64,000 nt of DNA, taken from Thalassobius vesicularis. GTDB taxonomy: Bacteria; Pseudomonadota; Alphaproteobacteria; Rhodobacterales; Rhodobacteraceae. The notes under the pieces are model-generated. The model worked only from the letters and a program-made list of their open reading frames with translations, had not been told where the DNA came from and ran no database searches. The first letter of the stretch is position 1. Each line of letters begins with the position of its first letter. Positions 34,803 through 43,384 of this stretch are shown piece after piece. Both the position numbers and the translations under genes were made by a program. Where the stretch lies: positions 1 through 64,000 of the forward strand of contig NZ_SSMD01000008.1 in the NCBI RefSeq assembly GCF_004799325.1, read 5' to 3'.

Positions 34803-37319
34803 TTAAGAACCCAAAAGATGTGCTAGCTCGACAATGTCGGCTGCATCAGCGCCCGTGGACACTCTGTTGCTCATCATTTGACCTATCACGTATCTTAGCC
34901 GATCTACATCACCGGCCTTAGCAGCTTCTACGCCAGCAGCGACAAGTTGTTCGTGCAGCCCCTCGTCAACGACCAGATGCCTCTCTGTTGCAAGAAGTTT
35001 CAGAATCTCGATCAAGAAATCTGGGGTTTCCGCCAGGACTTTCATTCGGATGCCATGCATTTCGCCCAGCGATCGTCGCGCGGAATCGAAATTCTTCTCA
35101 CGAATTGACCGACGCGCCGTGACAAGCAGCTTGTCATGTCGTTCCGCATCGACGGGCTGTGCCACATTCCTCAACTCATCAAACGACAGCTCGGCCTTGG
35201 CAGCCTCATCCGCCAGCACACGTTCTTCATTCTCAGGGGACATCTTCAATAGAGCAACGTCCTGGCGCAGTTTCCGGGCTTCCTCGGCTACGGAACGATG
35301 GGTGTCAGCATCCACAGAGGTGGATAGCGCCGCATGCTGCCGCTCGATACGTTTCCGAATGCTACCGGACGGGTCAGGATCGTGCTCCAATGCACTTTCA
35401 AGCTCTTGCAGATCACTTTCTACCCGAGAAAGCATTGTTGCCGCGACTTCTGCGCCCCGTTCACCTTCGTAGTTTATCCCACCGTCGTCATGGCGATAAA
35501 GATTCGAAGCGTCAATTATCCTGCCAAGAGCAGGCAGTTCGACAGCAAAGCTCAGCGTGCCATTGTCACTCATCTTCCAGTCAATAATGAATTCGTCGCC
35601 GCGGTTGATCCGCTCTCCCCGCTCCAACTCATCTAGGCTGTTCAGGCGGAAGTTGCCGATGTGAAGATTGTGTTCCGGGCTGTCTACGTCATCCGCCATG
35701 TCATAGAACTCTACCGCAATGAAGTCATCTTCCCCGCCAATGAGCGTTTTGCCAGAACGAAATTTCTGCCGACCTTGCGCTGGCAGCGCAGTTCCCTTCT
35801 TGACCAATACGTCCAGCTTGTTTCGCTCATACCCAACCATGCCATGTTGAACTTTCACGGCCAGGTTGTAGGTCATCGGAACGCTAGCCGCGCTGGCTTC
35901 GGCTCGCGTAATGCTGATTTCTCGTGAAGCGCTTTCAACCTTGCTACCGGTCTGGTCGAAAACGTTGACCATGTATCGGTTCTTGCCGTTCTTTCGAACG
36001 CTAACACCAACGTTTAGCGGACCGTTCAACGGTATCCGACCAGAAGACGAGCCTTCTTCATCAAGGATTTCGAGTTCAAAGCCACTGGGAATTTCGCCCG
36101 CAGGTTTAACCCGGATCTTTGTGCTTTCGGACGAGACGCGGGACTTAAAGTCCAACGAAAGACTGATGTCACCTGTGACTGTTTCCCGGTGCTTTGATGT
36201 TTTCTGAGTGGAGCTGTTACCTTCCCATTCTCGGCTCTCAGCAAATATCGCCGCACCGGTGGCAACGGCGGTCATGGGGTCCAGTCCGCTATCTACAGCA
36301 ATAGCAAGTTCTGCTTCCAGCATCTCCCGGATGATGGGCATCTTCGAAGGTCCGCCGATCGGCACAATCTTCGATATGTCTTCGTTCTTGTAGCCGTTTG
36401 CGGCGATGATCTTTCGACACAAAGCAATTGAATCTTCGATCCGGTCGCGAACCAGTTCAGTCATCTCGTCGCGGGAAAGGTCGATAGAGATGTAAATCTC
36501 TTCGCCGTTTTCATCAGTAGCACGCACCTCATCTTCAGTGGCAAAGATTGAAGCTGTTTCAGATGCAGACAATTGGATTTTTGCCTTTTCAGCTGCGTGT
36601 TTGCTGACATCGGCAAGATGCTTGTATCTCTCGTCGGCCTGAAAATTGGCTGGCAGGCTGAAATTATGCGAAAGCCATGGCCGGACGACGCTATCGAAAA
36701 TAATCCTGTCGAAGTCTCTGCCGCCGAGCATATTGATGCCCTCGTGGGCAACAACGTTAACAACGCCAGCGGTACTCATCACGAGGGCGAGGTCGAATGT
36801 CCCGCCGCCAAGATCATAGATAAGGAAAACGCCGTCTTTCTGCTTGCTGTTGGAGATTGCGGCCAAAGCGGCAGCAACCGGCTCTTGCAGCAGGCTGACC
36901 TTTTCCAACCCTGCGAGCCGCGCGGCTGAAATAGTGTCCTCGCTCTGCATCTGATTAAACGCGGCCGGTGTGGTAATGACTACGCCTTCGATTTCTTGCG
37001 AACCGGCCTCAGTCATGGCCTGGCCAACCAACGTTTTGATGATCTCTGCCGAGCACTCCACCGGGGTCCAGTTCTCCCCAGCTAGGGCAATTGGATTCTT
37101 GGTTCCCATGGAACGCTTAAAGCCATGCGCGACATTCTTTGGCGCAGAGAGCAAACGGTCATAGGCCGTCTTTCCGATGAACCGGTGTCCGCGCTTATCC
37201 AGGTAGATAACGCTTGGCAGCACATCGGTGCCGTCGGCAGTCTTAAAGAGACGGAGCGCCCCATCGACATGCCCAACAACAGCAGAGTTCGATGTTCCGA
37301 GATCGATACCTAGATACAC
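34803..37319 (-). CDS. divergent Hsp70 (DnaK-like) ATPase
   Basis: 838 aa, longer than DnaK (about 640). It starts at a GTG at 37319 with GAGGA upstream. The ATPase domain is intact: GIDLGTSNSAV (phosphate 1), FLIYDLGGGTFDLAL near residue 170 (phosphate 2) and IVPIGGPSKMPIIREML near 325 (adenosine). Residues about 380-510 form a substrate-binding-like beta region; a second beta-rich part with YDMADDVDSPEHNLHIGNF and a long helical C-terminus follow, without the DnaK C-terminal tail motif. It is the last gene of a J-like/GrpE-like/Hsp70 operon with lower GC than its surroundings. A dedicated, possibly defence-related chaperone is inferred. Confidence 0.9.
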   Translation of the reverse strand: MYLGIDLGTSNSAVVGHVDGALRLFKTADGTDVLPSVIYLDKRGHRFIGKTAYDRLLSAPKNVAHGFKRSMGTKNPIALAGENWTPVECSAEIIKTLVGQAMTEAGSQEIEGVVITTPAAFNQMQSEDTISAARLAGLEKVSLLQEPVAAALAAISNSKQKDGVFLIYDLGGGTFDLALVMSTAGVVNVVAHEGINMLGGRDFDRIIFDSVVRPWLSHNFSLPANFQADERYKHLADVSKHAAEKAKIQLSASETASIFATEDEVRATDENGEEIYISIDLSRDEMTELVRDRIEDSIALCRKIIAANGYKNEDISKIVPIGGPSKMPIIREMLEAELAIAVDSGLDPMTAVATGAAIFAESREWEGNSSTQKTSKHRETVTGDISLSLDFKSRVSSESTKIRVKPAGEIPSGFELEILDEEGSSSGRIPLNGPLNVGVSVRKNGKNRYMVNVFDQTGSKVESASREISITRAEASAASVPMTYNLAVKVQHGMVGYERNKLDVLVKKGTALPAQGRQKFRSGKTLIGGEDDFIAVEFYDMADDVDSPEHNLHIGNFRLNSLDELERGERINRGDEFIIDWKMSDNGTLSFAVELPALGRIIDASNLYRHDDGGINYEGERGAEVAATMLSRVESDLQELESALEHDPDPSGSIRKRIERQHAALSTSVDADTHRSVAEEARKLRQDVALLKMSPENEERVLADEAAKAELSFDELRNVAQPVDAERHDKLLVTARRSIREKNFDSARRSLGEMHGIRMKVLAETPDFLIEILKLLATERHLVVDEGLHEQLVAAGVEAAKAGDVDRLRYVIGQMMSNRVSTGADAADIVELAHLLGS

Positions 37320-37322
37320 AGC

Positions 37323-37700
37323 CTATTCCTCTTCTTGTTCAACTGGCGCAACGATCACGCGCCCTAGCCGGATAACAGTCATGTCGGACATGACTGTGGG
37401 TTCTATTGTCTTGCCAACGACAAGTGCTTCATCTTCTTCAAAATCGCCTGAATTATCGACCGAAACCGCCAAGCCAGGATGGAAACGCTCACCTGAAAAG
37501 TCGACTAGTCTCAACCCCAAATCTTGGAGGAGGACGTCCAACTGGCGTTTGGAGAATTTCAACTGCGCCTCTAAGCGCTTTCCATCACTGGCAAGTACGC
37601 CACTCAACGCTTTCTCAGTCGCAGCCGCAAGCTTCCAGTATTCGACACAGAGTTGAGCAACGCTTTCAATTTTCATGTCATTTTTTCCACCATCTACCAT
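37323..37700 (-). CDS. GrpE-like nucleotide exchange factor
   Basis: 125 aa; an inner ATG at 37676 (MKIESVAQ) is also possible. A short N-terminal helix leads to a domain with LGLRLVDFSGERFHPGLAVSV, then VVGKTIEPTVMSDMTVIRLG and RVIVAPV. This follows the order of the GrpE beta-domain (GE-x-FdP..., then ...vlRpA.V.V). GrpE releases ADP from Hsp70; a small cognate version beside a divergent Hsp70 makes sense. It overlaps the upstream gene by 7 bases and ends 3 bases before the Hsp70 start. Confidence 0.72.
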   Translation of the reverse strand: MVDGGKNDMKIESVAQLCVEYWKLAAATEKALSGVLASDGKRLEAQLKFSKRQLDVLLQDLGLRLVDFSGERFHPGLAVSVDNSGDFEEDEALVVGKTIEPTVMSDMTVIRLGRVIVAPVEQEEE

Positions 37701-39613
37701 GAGGCAACAATCCTTCGTGCATCCGCCGTGAATTCAGCGGTTTTTCCTTGTGCTTCTCGGCGCACTGAACTCAGCACACCGCTTGTGTATCGGAAATTTG
37801 AGCACCTCGAATTGTAGTCATCAATGAGCGCATTAAACTGGCTGATCTGATAGTTCGTTGTAGTCAAAGACCTCATAGCCTCGAGCCGCTCGCCCTGAAA
37901 AACACAATATCGCACTTGTGCTCTGTTCAGAGCGAGGCCTTGACCAACAGGTGGCCTTGTTTCGGCGCTTGTATTTGAACTTGGGCTAGTTGTGGTCTGC
38001 CGTGGTGTCGAAGGCTGATAAGTGGTTGTAGGCTGGTAGGATGTTCGTGAGGTGGGCCTATCAAGTTCATCGGAAATAACAAAGAAACCAATGACAGCCG
38101 CGATACCGCCATAGATCAACCACTTTACTTTTTTGCCAGCTTGCTTGCGCTCAATCCTTGACTTCAGCTGCACCAGTTCGGCGCGATCATTGCCCTTTGC
38201 GTATTTGAGCATTTCATCGACGACCTTCGCCATTCCGCCGAGATTGCCCGACTGCCGATCCAATTCTGGCATTTTCCAGTTGCGATGCAGCACGGACCGC
38301 TCTTCATCAAGTTTACTACTCACATCTTGGGACGGTTTCGCTCCGCGATACGTGATCAGCCCGTCGACCAACCTGAAAGCCGTTTCAGGGTCATTCCGAT
38401 CGTTGTTCACGAACAACGCAAGGTCTCGAACAACAAGGAATGCAGCATCCCCGGTGCCTGGAGCTTTTGCAGCGGTATCGAACGCTGCAAAGATTTCTTT
38501 TACGGCCCCCTTACGCGCTGGTACAAAGCCTGAACTTTGCAACGCCGACTTCAGCTTCGGAACTTGTGATTTGGCGGCCTCACAAGCGGCAACAAGCGGC
38601 TCCAGCACTGAAAACTTCTTCTGCTGTTCATCGAGGTTCTCCAGCGCCTCGACATCACCCTTGAGCACCTCAGCAACTGATTCCAGCTCTGGAAACGTGT
38701 GCAACAGCGCTTCAGACAAACGCTTTGCGTGACGAAACTCGCCTCTTTCGTTCGCGAGCTCGAGGCATAGCGATCGAAGTCTTTCGTAGATTTGCTTGGA
38801 CCGACCTTCTTCATGTCCTTGATGCTGCTCAAATACTTGAACGGGCTGGTTGACATCATCCCACTGCCGCAGGAGTTCAGCGATTTCACTCGTCACGGCC
38901 TCTAGCTGTTGTCTCGGTTGACGGGCAAGTTCGATCTGCTGATCAATAGCTTCACTAATCCTCGCCAGGCGGGGTTCGCTCAAGATATCGTATTCACGAA
39001 CAAATTCGGCCAATATTCTGCTTGCCCGGTCCCTCTTTAGCTCCGCCTCAACTAGCCTCTCCATCACCTTTCCGGGTTCATCCAATCGCCACACGGACAG
39101 CGCAGCGCTTCGCGCATGAGTGCTTTCTAGAACTCTGATCGACGCCGCAAGTTGGCTGCTTTCGATTTTTGGGAAGTCGGCCGCTTGGCGCTGAGAATTT
39201 AAGAATTCCAATAGAGCCAACTGATCAACATCATCCCAAGCACGAAGTAGGTCTTGCAGGAGCGTTTCGTCCGCAGATTCGGTGCCACACAAATGCGCGA
39301 GAACGTTGGCCTTTGGCAAATCGGGGAGAAATGCAATTGCTTCACGGAGATCGGTTATCTTCCCCGCCTCCAACAAGGAACCAATCTCATTAATTTGCGT
39401 AGTGCTGAGCTCTGGCAGCCAACTTAATTCTTGATCCAGGCGGGCAATCGGGGACAGCAGGGCCTGCTGAGATCGCTGAATGATTTCTTGAGAATGTTGT
39501 TCATCGAACTCAGCATCCTCGACTAGATCGGAAATCTCAGCGTGGTTTGATGCATAACCGGCCTTTAGAATTGAAAATGCGTTCAAGAAAATGCTGAAAT
39601 TCGCGCTTTCCAA
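37694..39613 (-). CDS. J-domain-like membrane protein of the Hsp70 operon
   Basis: About 639 aa from a TTG at 39613 with AAGGA six bases upstream; the frame is open to 39664. The N-terminal 70 residues (SIFLNAFSILKAG, QQALLSPIARLDQELSWLPE) resemble degenerate J-domain modules found next to bacterial Hsp70 genes, without the HPD triad. A long helical repeat-like region follows, then one membrane helix (WLIYGGIAAVIGFFVIS, near 495-513), a Thr/Pro/Ser linker and a periplasmic domain with VRYCVFQGERLEAM and FNALIDDYNSRCSNFRY, whose two Cys may pair. It likely brings the Hsp70 machine to the membrane. Confidence 0.7.
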   Translation of the reverse strand: MESANFSIFLNAFSILKAGYASNHAEISDLVEDAEFDEQHSQEIIQRSQQALLSPIARLDQELSWLPELSTTQINEIGSLLEAGKITDLREAIAFLPDLPKANVLAHLCGTESADETLLQDLLRAWDDVDQLALLEFLNSQRQAADFPKIESSQLAASIRVLESTHARSAALSVWRLDEPGKVMERLVEAELKRDRASRILAEFVREYDILSEPRLARISEAIDQQIELARQPRQQLEAVTSEIAELLRQWDDVNQPVQVFEQHQGHEEGRSKQIYERLRSLCLELANERGEFRHAKRLSEALLHTFPELESVAEVLKGDVEALENLDEQQKKFSVLEPLVAACEAAKSQVPKLKSALQSSGFVPARKGAVKEIFAAFDTAAKAPGTGDAAFLVVRDLALFVNNDRNDPETAFRLVDGLITYRGAKPSQDVSSKLDEERSVLHRNWKMPELDRQSGNLGGMAKVVDEMLKYAKGNDRAELVQLKSRIERKQAGKKVKWLIYGGIAAVIGFFVISDELDRPTSRTSYQPTTTYQPSTPRQTTTSPSSNTSAETRPPVGQGLALNRAQVRYCVFQGERLEAMRSLTTTNYQISQFNALIDDYNSRCSNFRYTSGVLSSVRREAQGKTAEFTADARRIVASW

Positions 39614-39745
39614 AGTATTATCCTTCAAGTTCAAGATCACGCCCGGCTGGCAGGCTCCCAACAAGTGGTGCGGTTTGGTTGTAGTGCATCATCGGGCAGG
39701 CTTCATCCGAATTCCAGTCGGAGTTTTTGACTTGCGGTAGTACGC

Positions 39746-39773
39746 GGGCCCGGCGTTTATCCCCGCCGGGCCC
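39746..39773 (-). terminator. GC-rich hairpin after ssb
   Basis: Perfect ten-base arms GGGCCCGGCG and CGCCGGGCCC around an 8-base loop, 19 bases past the ssb stop on the minus strand. There is no T run after it, but its strength and place suggest it separates ssb from the Hsp70 operon. The rest of 39614-39791 shows only the start region of that operon. Confidence 0.5.
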
Positions 39774-39791
39774 GAGGGGAAGACCCCGTTC

Positions 39792-40196
39792 TCAGAACGG
39801 GATCTCGTCGTCGCGGTCGACCAGCTCGGGGTTTTCGTTCTCAGCCGACTTCGGTCGGCTCAGGAAGTCGACCTTCTCGGCGATGATCTCGCAGCCGTAG
39901 CGGTCGTTCCCCATGCTGTCGATCCATTTGGTGTAGTGGATGCGGCCGTGGACGAGGACCTTCATGCCCTTTTCGCAGTGCTCAGCGACCGTCTTGCCAA
40001 GACCGTTGAAGCAGGTGATGCGGTGCCATTCGGTGTCCATGACCCGATAGCCGTTCTCGTCGCGCATCACACGGCCTTCCGAGAGGCGGGGGCGCGAGGT
40101 GGCGAGGCTGAAGTTGGTGATCTTGGTGCCGCTCTGGGTGGTGCGGACTTCGGGGGTCTGACCGATGTTGCCGGCGAGGATGACGATGTTCTGCAT
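39792..40196 (-). CDS. ssb: single-stranded DNA-binding protein
   Basis: 134 aa from the ATG at 40196. OB-fold landmarks: NIVILAGNIGQTPEVRTTQSG, TEWHRITCFNGLGKTVAEHCEKG, KVLVHGRIHYTKW; it ends DDEIPF, the acidic tip that recruits partner proteins. Shorter than chromosomal SSB, with a reduced linker, as in plasmid copies; it protects single-stranded DNA during transfer or replication. Upstream is a palindromic leader (GTCTTCGGGAC...GTCCCTTCGAC near 40218-40240). Confidence 0.95.
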   Translation of the reverse strand: MQNIVILAGNIGQTPEVRTTQSGTKITNFSLATSRPRLSEGRVMRDENGYRVMDTEWHRITCFNGLGKTVAEHCEKGMKVLVHGRIHYTKWIDSMGNDRYGCEIIAEKVDFLSRPKSAENENPELVDRDDEIPF

Positions 40197-40949
40197 GATA
40201 AGCTCCTGTGTTTCCTGTCTTCGGGACCGTCCCTTCGACAAGGCCCTGAAAAAGCCCGTCGGGTGACGCGTGCACGGTGGCCAGCATGGACACCGGACAC
40301 CCCCAGAAGACCGGGGTGGAGCGGGCAGGACGCCAAAGGCGGCCAACACGGCCCGGACTGACGCGGGGTTGCGCGCGAGAGCCCGAACGGGATTAGGGGA
40401 TTGTCAGTCGAAGGGATGGCCCAGGAGACAGAGAGATACGGTGAGCCCATGCCAGACCATCACCCCTTGCCAATCGGACTGTTTGACCCAAAGCCCAGCA
40501 CCCCACCAGCGGCGCAAGTGTCGATCACCGGCTCTCGCCCCCTTGCGCTTCCCTGCAGGGGAATGCAGGGCCTTGCCGAGACAGGCTATCGATGCCGGAA
40601 TATTCAGGACAGGAACCGCACCAACGGCTGATTTCGATCTCGGGACACTGTCGCCCAACGCTCTGCAGAAAATGCGGAAGAACGTCGCCAGGTCAATCTC
40701 CACGATCTAGGATTGGCAGATGGCGAAAGGTTGCACCAAGGCGGAAGCCATCGCCACGGGATGGACCACTTCCTGGCCGAACTGATCGGGGAGAATTGAA
40801 ACCGCTTGTGCGCCGGCATCTCAGGGTTTCCGGCACCCTGAGCTCTTGGCGCCGACCTAGTCAGATCACGGCCGAAAACTACGGGGGTTCGTCGATGTGC
40901 CGGCAATAGATTGACGGCCGACGACATGACCGCGCGGAAAACTCCGGGT
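40197..40949. other. gene-free stretch upstream of ssb
   Basis: About 750 bases. The open frames here have the composition of GC-rich noise and no domain. The ssb leader occupies the first 60 bases or so, with GACA/TGTC and GGGAC/GTCCC arms on the minus strand and the CACAGGAGC ribosome-binding module that also precedes the small gene at 42421. Around 40550-40575 CCCTGCAGGGGAATGCAGGG is partly self-complementary. I see no tRNA, IS or iteron array. Confidence 0.5.
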
Positions 40950-42080
40950 TCAGTCTGGGTCGGACGGATCACCTGCGTCCAACTCGAAAATCGTTGCCTC
41001 GGGTTTTGGCCCCATCACACGCGTTGGCAGATTAGGCGCAGGCAATTGCCCTCTGTGGTGCCCCTTCACCAACACAACTTTACCGCTGCGATAGCGCCGC
41101 TCATGTTCGCTCACCCAATGGCGAACAGGGCCGCTTCGCCCGTCCTGGACCTGACGCTCGAACTCAAGGCGAGCCTGCCGCTCCTGCATGTGAGCCGCGG
41201 CCTGCGGACCAATGCGGATTGTAAGATGGGATTTCTGCGCACCTAGAATCCAGGACTTCCCGAATTTTCGAGCGGTCTTGGCATCCTTGGCTGTGAACGT
41301 CTCGTTTTCCGTGGGAATGATGCCACCCAAGTCCGGGGAAACCAGCATCGCAAAGAGCGCGTAGGGGATGAAAAGATCGTAACCTGTTTCAACTTGGTGC
41401 ACCGTGCGCCGACCGTTGATCATTTCCTTCGTATCACCGCTCCGCACACGAAAATCGACCATGGAACGGCTCAATTCGACTTCGACGTTGTCGTAGTTCA
41501 ATTCGCCTGTCGGAGTTCGCTTCACAAGCAAAGCGCAGATTGGGTCGACGACCCGCGAATTCTCGCGGCGATGGAACATCGTGATGCGCAAGTGACCCTT
41601 GTTTCGATCATCGATGAGATAGCCGCGTAGACCAGTGCCTATGGGTTTGTCGTCATGTCTCGTTACAGGTGAAGCCCGTTCAAAGCGCGCGACACCCAGC
41701 TCTCGATCATCAAATTCGACCCAAACAACGTCGGCGGGGAGCTTTACCTCACCCAGAATGGCCATTGCGGGAAGACCGGTTTCCGAAGCCTGCTTGGCGA
41801 CTGCGTCATGAAGCGTATCGGCATAGGCTGCAGCCATATGGTCGAGCAGGTACACTTTCGCCTGCTGCAGGGCATCGAGCGCATACTCGCGAAAAAGCCT
41901 CAGATCCTCGGACGGCGTAAAGTGCCAAACTAAGTCGTCAGCAGGAGCCGATTTACCCGCAAGCGATGAACCGTATAAGGAAATCAATGATTTGTAGAGC
42001 ATGCGACGTAACCTGAACCAAATACGACGCAGTTTCCGACGAACCCTGACGATGTTCAAGCTGCATTCATTGCACTGCAA
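40950..42080 (-). CDS. hypothetical protein, unknown function
   Basis: Up to 376 aa; the first 26 residues are very basic and an ATG at 42002 (MLYKSLISLYG) may be the true start. Recognisable only as a soluble mixed protein with WHFTPSEDLRLFREYALDAL, a central region of beta character and a C-terminal basic stretch SEHERRYRSGKVVLVKGHHRG. It faces no operon partner. GC is slightly lower than the plasmid backbone around it. I cannot name a family. Confidence 0.6.
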   Translation of the reverse strand: MQCNECSLNIVRVRRKLRRIWFRLRRMLYKSLISLYGSSLAGKSAPADDLVWHFTPSEDLRLFREYALDALQQAKVYLLDHMAAAYADTLHDAVAKQASETGLPAMAILGEVKLPADVVWVEFDDRELGVARFERASPVTRHDDKPIGTGLRGYLIDDRNKGHLRITMFHRRENSRVVDPICALLVKRTPTGELNYDNVEVELSRSMVDFRVRSGDTKEMINGRRTVHQVETGYDLFIPYALFAMLVSPDLGGIIPTENETFTAKDAKTARKFGKSWILGAQKSHLTIRIGPQAAAHMQERQARLEFERQVQDGRSGPVRHWVSEHERRYRSGKVVLVKGHHRGQLPAPNLPTRVMGPKPEATIFELDAGDPSDPD

Positions 42081-42256
42081 TTGACCGCTGATGTCTGGGC
42101 AAAGTCAGATTGGCTGACGCTCGAGCTTGTTTTCTTAATGCAAAGGCATGTCGACCATCGTCGGCTCATTTTGCCGGTCGGCCGGAACGGTGGACAGGCG
42201 AAAGGCCCGGATCGGAGCCTTGCTCCGAACCCGAGCCGTCTTCGACCCCGTTGGCT

Positions 42257-42421
42257 TCACGCCCACGGGTCGATCTCACCCACCACCTGAACCTCGTCTC
42301 CGTCGATTTCATCGGCGGGGACGGCGCCATAGGTTCCATCGCCTGCCTGGAAGACGACGATCGAGACCATGAGCGTGGCGGCGAGAGAGGCGGCGAAGGC
42401 GTGAGCATCTTTGCGGGACAT
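42257..42421 (-). CDS. 54-aa single-span membrane protein
   Basis: MSRKDAHAFAASLAATLMVS begins it; a hydrophobic helix (about residues 10-25) is followed by an acidic exposed tail (DEIDGDEVQVVGEIDPWA). The ribosome-binding module CACAGGAGC stands 8 bases upstream, the same as before ssb, and the leader is GC-rich and foldable. Small size and clean start with a shared leader element support it as real; role unknown. Confidence 0.55.
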   Translation of the reverse strand: MSRKDAHAFAASLAATLMVSIVVFQAGDGTYGAVPADEIDGDEVQVVGEIDPWA

Positions 42422-42811
42422 CTGTTTGGCTCCTGTGCTTTTAAGGCGGAGGACCATCCCCCGCGCGACAGGACCCCGCAGGCCCGAAGACTGGCTGACA
42501 TCACCGGGTGCGTTCGGCTCGTCCGAATCCACCCGGCGGCACGGGCTCGCCCGTAGTCCGACCCCTCGCGGGTTGATCTCGAAGACGGGATTCGGGGCAA
42601 GGAAGGGAATGGCGAGCGGGGGATGGTGCGACCGCTGACTGGAGCCGGGTGTCCCGCTGATGCCATCGGTGCCAGCCTCCTGGGCAGGCTTTTCAAGGAA
42701 TACGTCTTTCCGTGTTGGATTGGATTCTATGGTGCCCCGCGATTTCGCGGGACAGGGTCGTGATGGGTGAGAGGCCCGCGCTTTGGCGGGCCCCTTGGGT
42801 TCTACATGGGC
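42422..42811. other. gene-free stretch with two hairpins
   Basis: The first part is the leader of the 54-aa gene. CCCGCG/CGCGGG around ATTT (42736-42751) and GGCCCGC/GCGGGCC around a 6-base loop (42773-42792) lie just beyond the stop of the gene at 42812 on the minus strand and may act as its terminator. No convincing gene. Confidence 0.5.
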
Positions 42812-43285
42812 TCAGGCGGCAAGCTCCGCGCCCCCTGCCCTATCGCCGTCCTCGCTGCCGACGATCTCCAGCCGCGCGTTGCGATAGCCTTCTTTGGCGA
42901 TCCAGAGTTCGGCAGCCGTGACAGACTCGGCCAGGTGGAGCAACTCCGTGCAACCGCCGAAATCCAGCAGAACACGCACCTGCCCAGGCTGTGGTTCCTC
43001 AGCGACCTCGAAGGTCAAGGCGCTATCCGCCGAATGGGTCCGCATGATGGTGACGAGAATGACCCCGTCCGAGGAGAAGTTCCCCTCGTGCAGCGTGAAC
43101 GAAGCCGGTGCGATCCAGGTCGGATAGGGTCGCGGCGGCTCCTTCTTGACGAGACGGCCGATGCCGTTCGAGCGTTCCCAGGCCGCGAGCTTCTTCGTGA
43201 ACCGCGCAGGTGGTTTCGGACTGTTGTCGGTGTAGCGAATGAGCGCCCCCAGGGGCGCGGTGTCGAGAATGGTGATTGCAGACAT
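42812..43285 (-). CDS. hypothetical plasmid protein
   Basis: 157 aa from the ATG at 43285. It starts SAITILDTAPLGALIRYTD, has RFTKKLAAWERSNGIGRLVKK and RPYPTWIAPASFTLH, and ends with VTAAELWIAKEGYRNARLEIV. Mostly beta, soluble. A family of this look sits between ParB-like and SSB genes on related plasmids; no function is known to me. It lies 99 bases after the ParB-like gene and is probably a separate unit. Confidence 0.65.
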   Translation of the reverse strand: MSAITILDTAPLGALIRYTDNSPKPPARFTKKLAAWERSNGIGRLVKKEPPRPYPTWIAPASFTLHEGNFSSDGVILVTIMRTHSADSALTFEVAEEPQPGQVRVLLDFGGCTELLHLAESVTAAELWIAKEGYRNARLEIVGSEDGDRAGGAELAA

Positions 43286-43384
43286 GATTCCTCTTCCCGA
43301 ATGCACAAAATTGCATTCATCGTATTGATATTATTGTATTTTATGTGATTGAGGGCGGGTTTCCCCGCCCTCGGATGGCGCGGA

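Noticed and set aside
40404-40972. open frames of 99 and 122 codons upstream of ssb
   Set aside because: No domain or good ribosome-binding site, overlapping each other in different frames.
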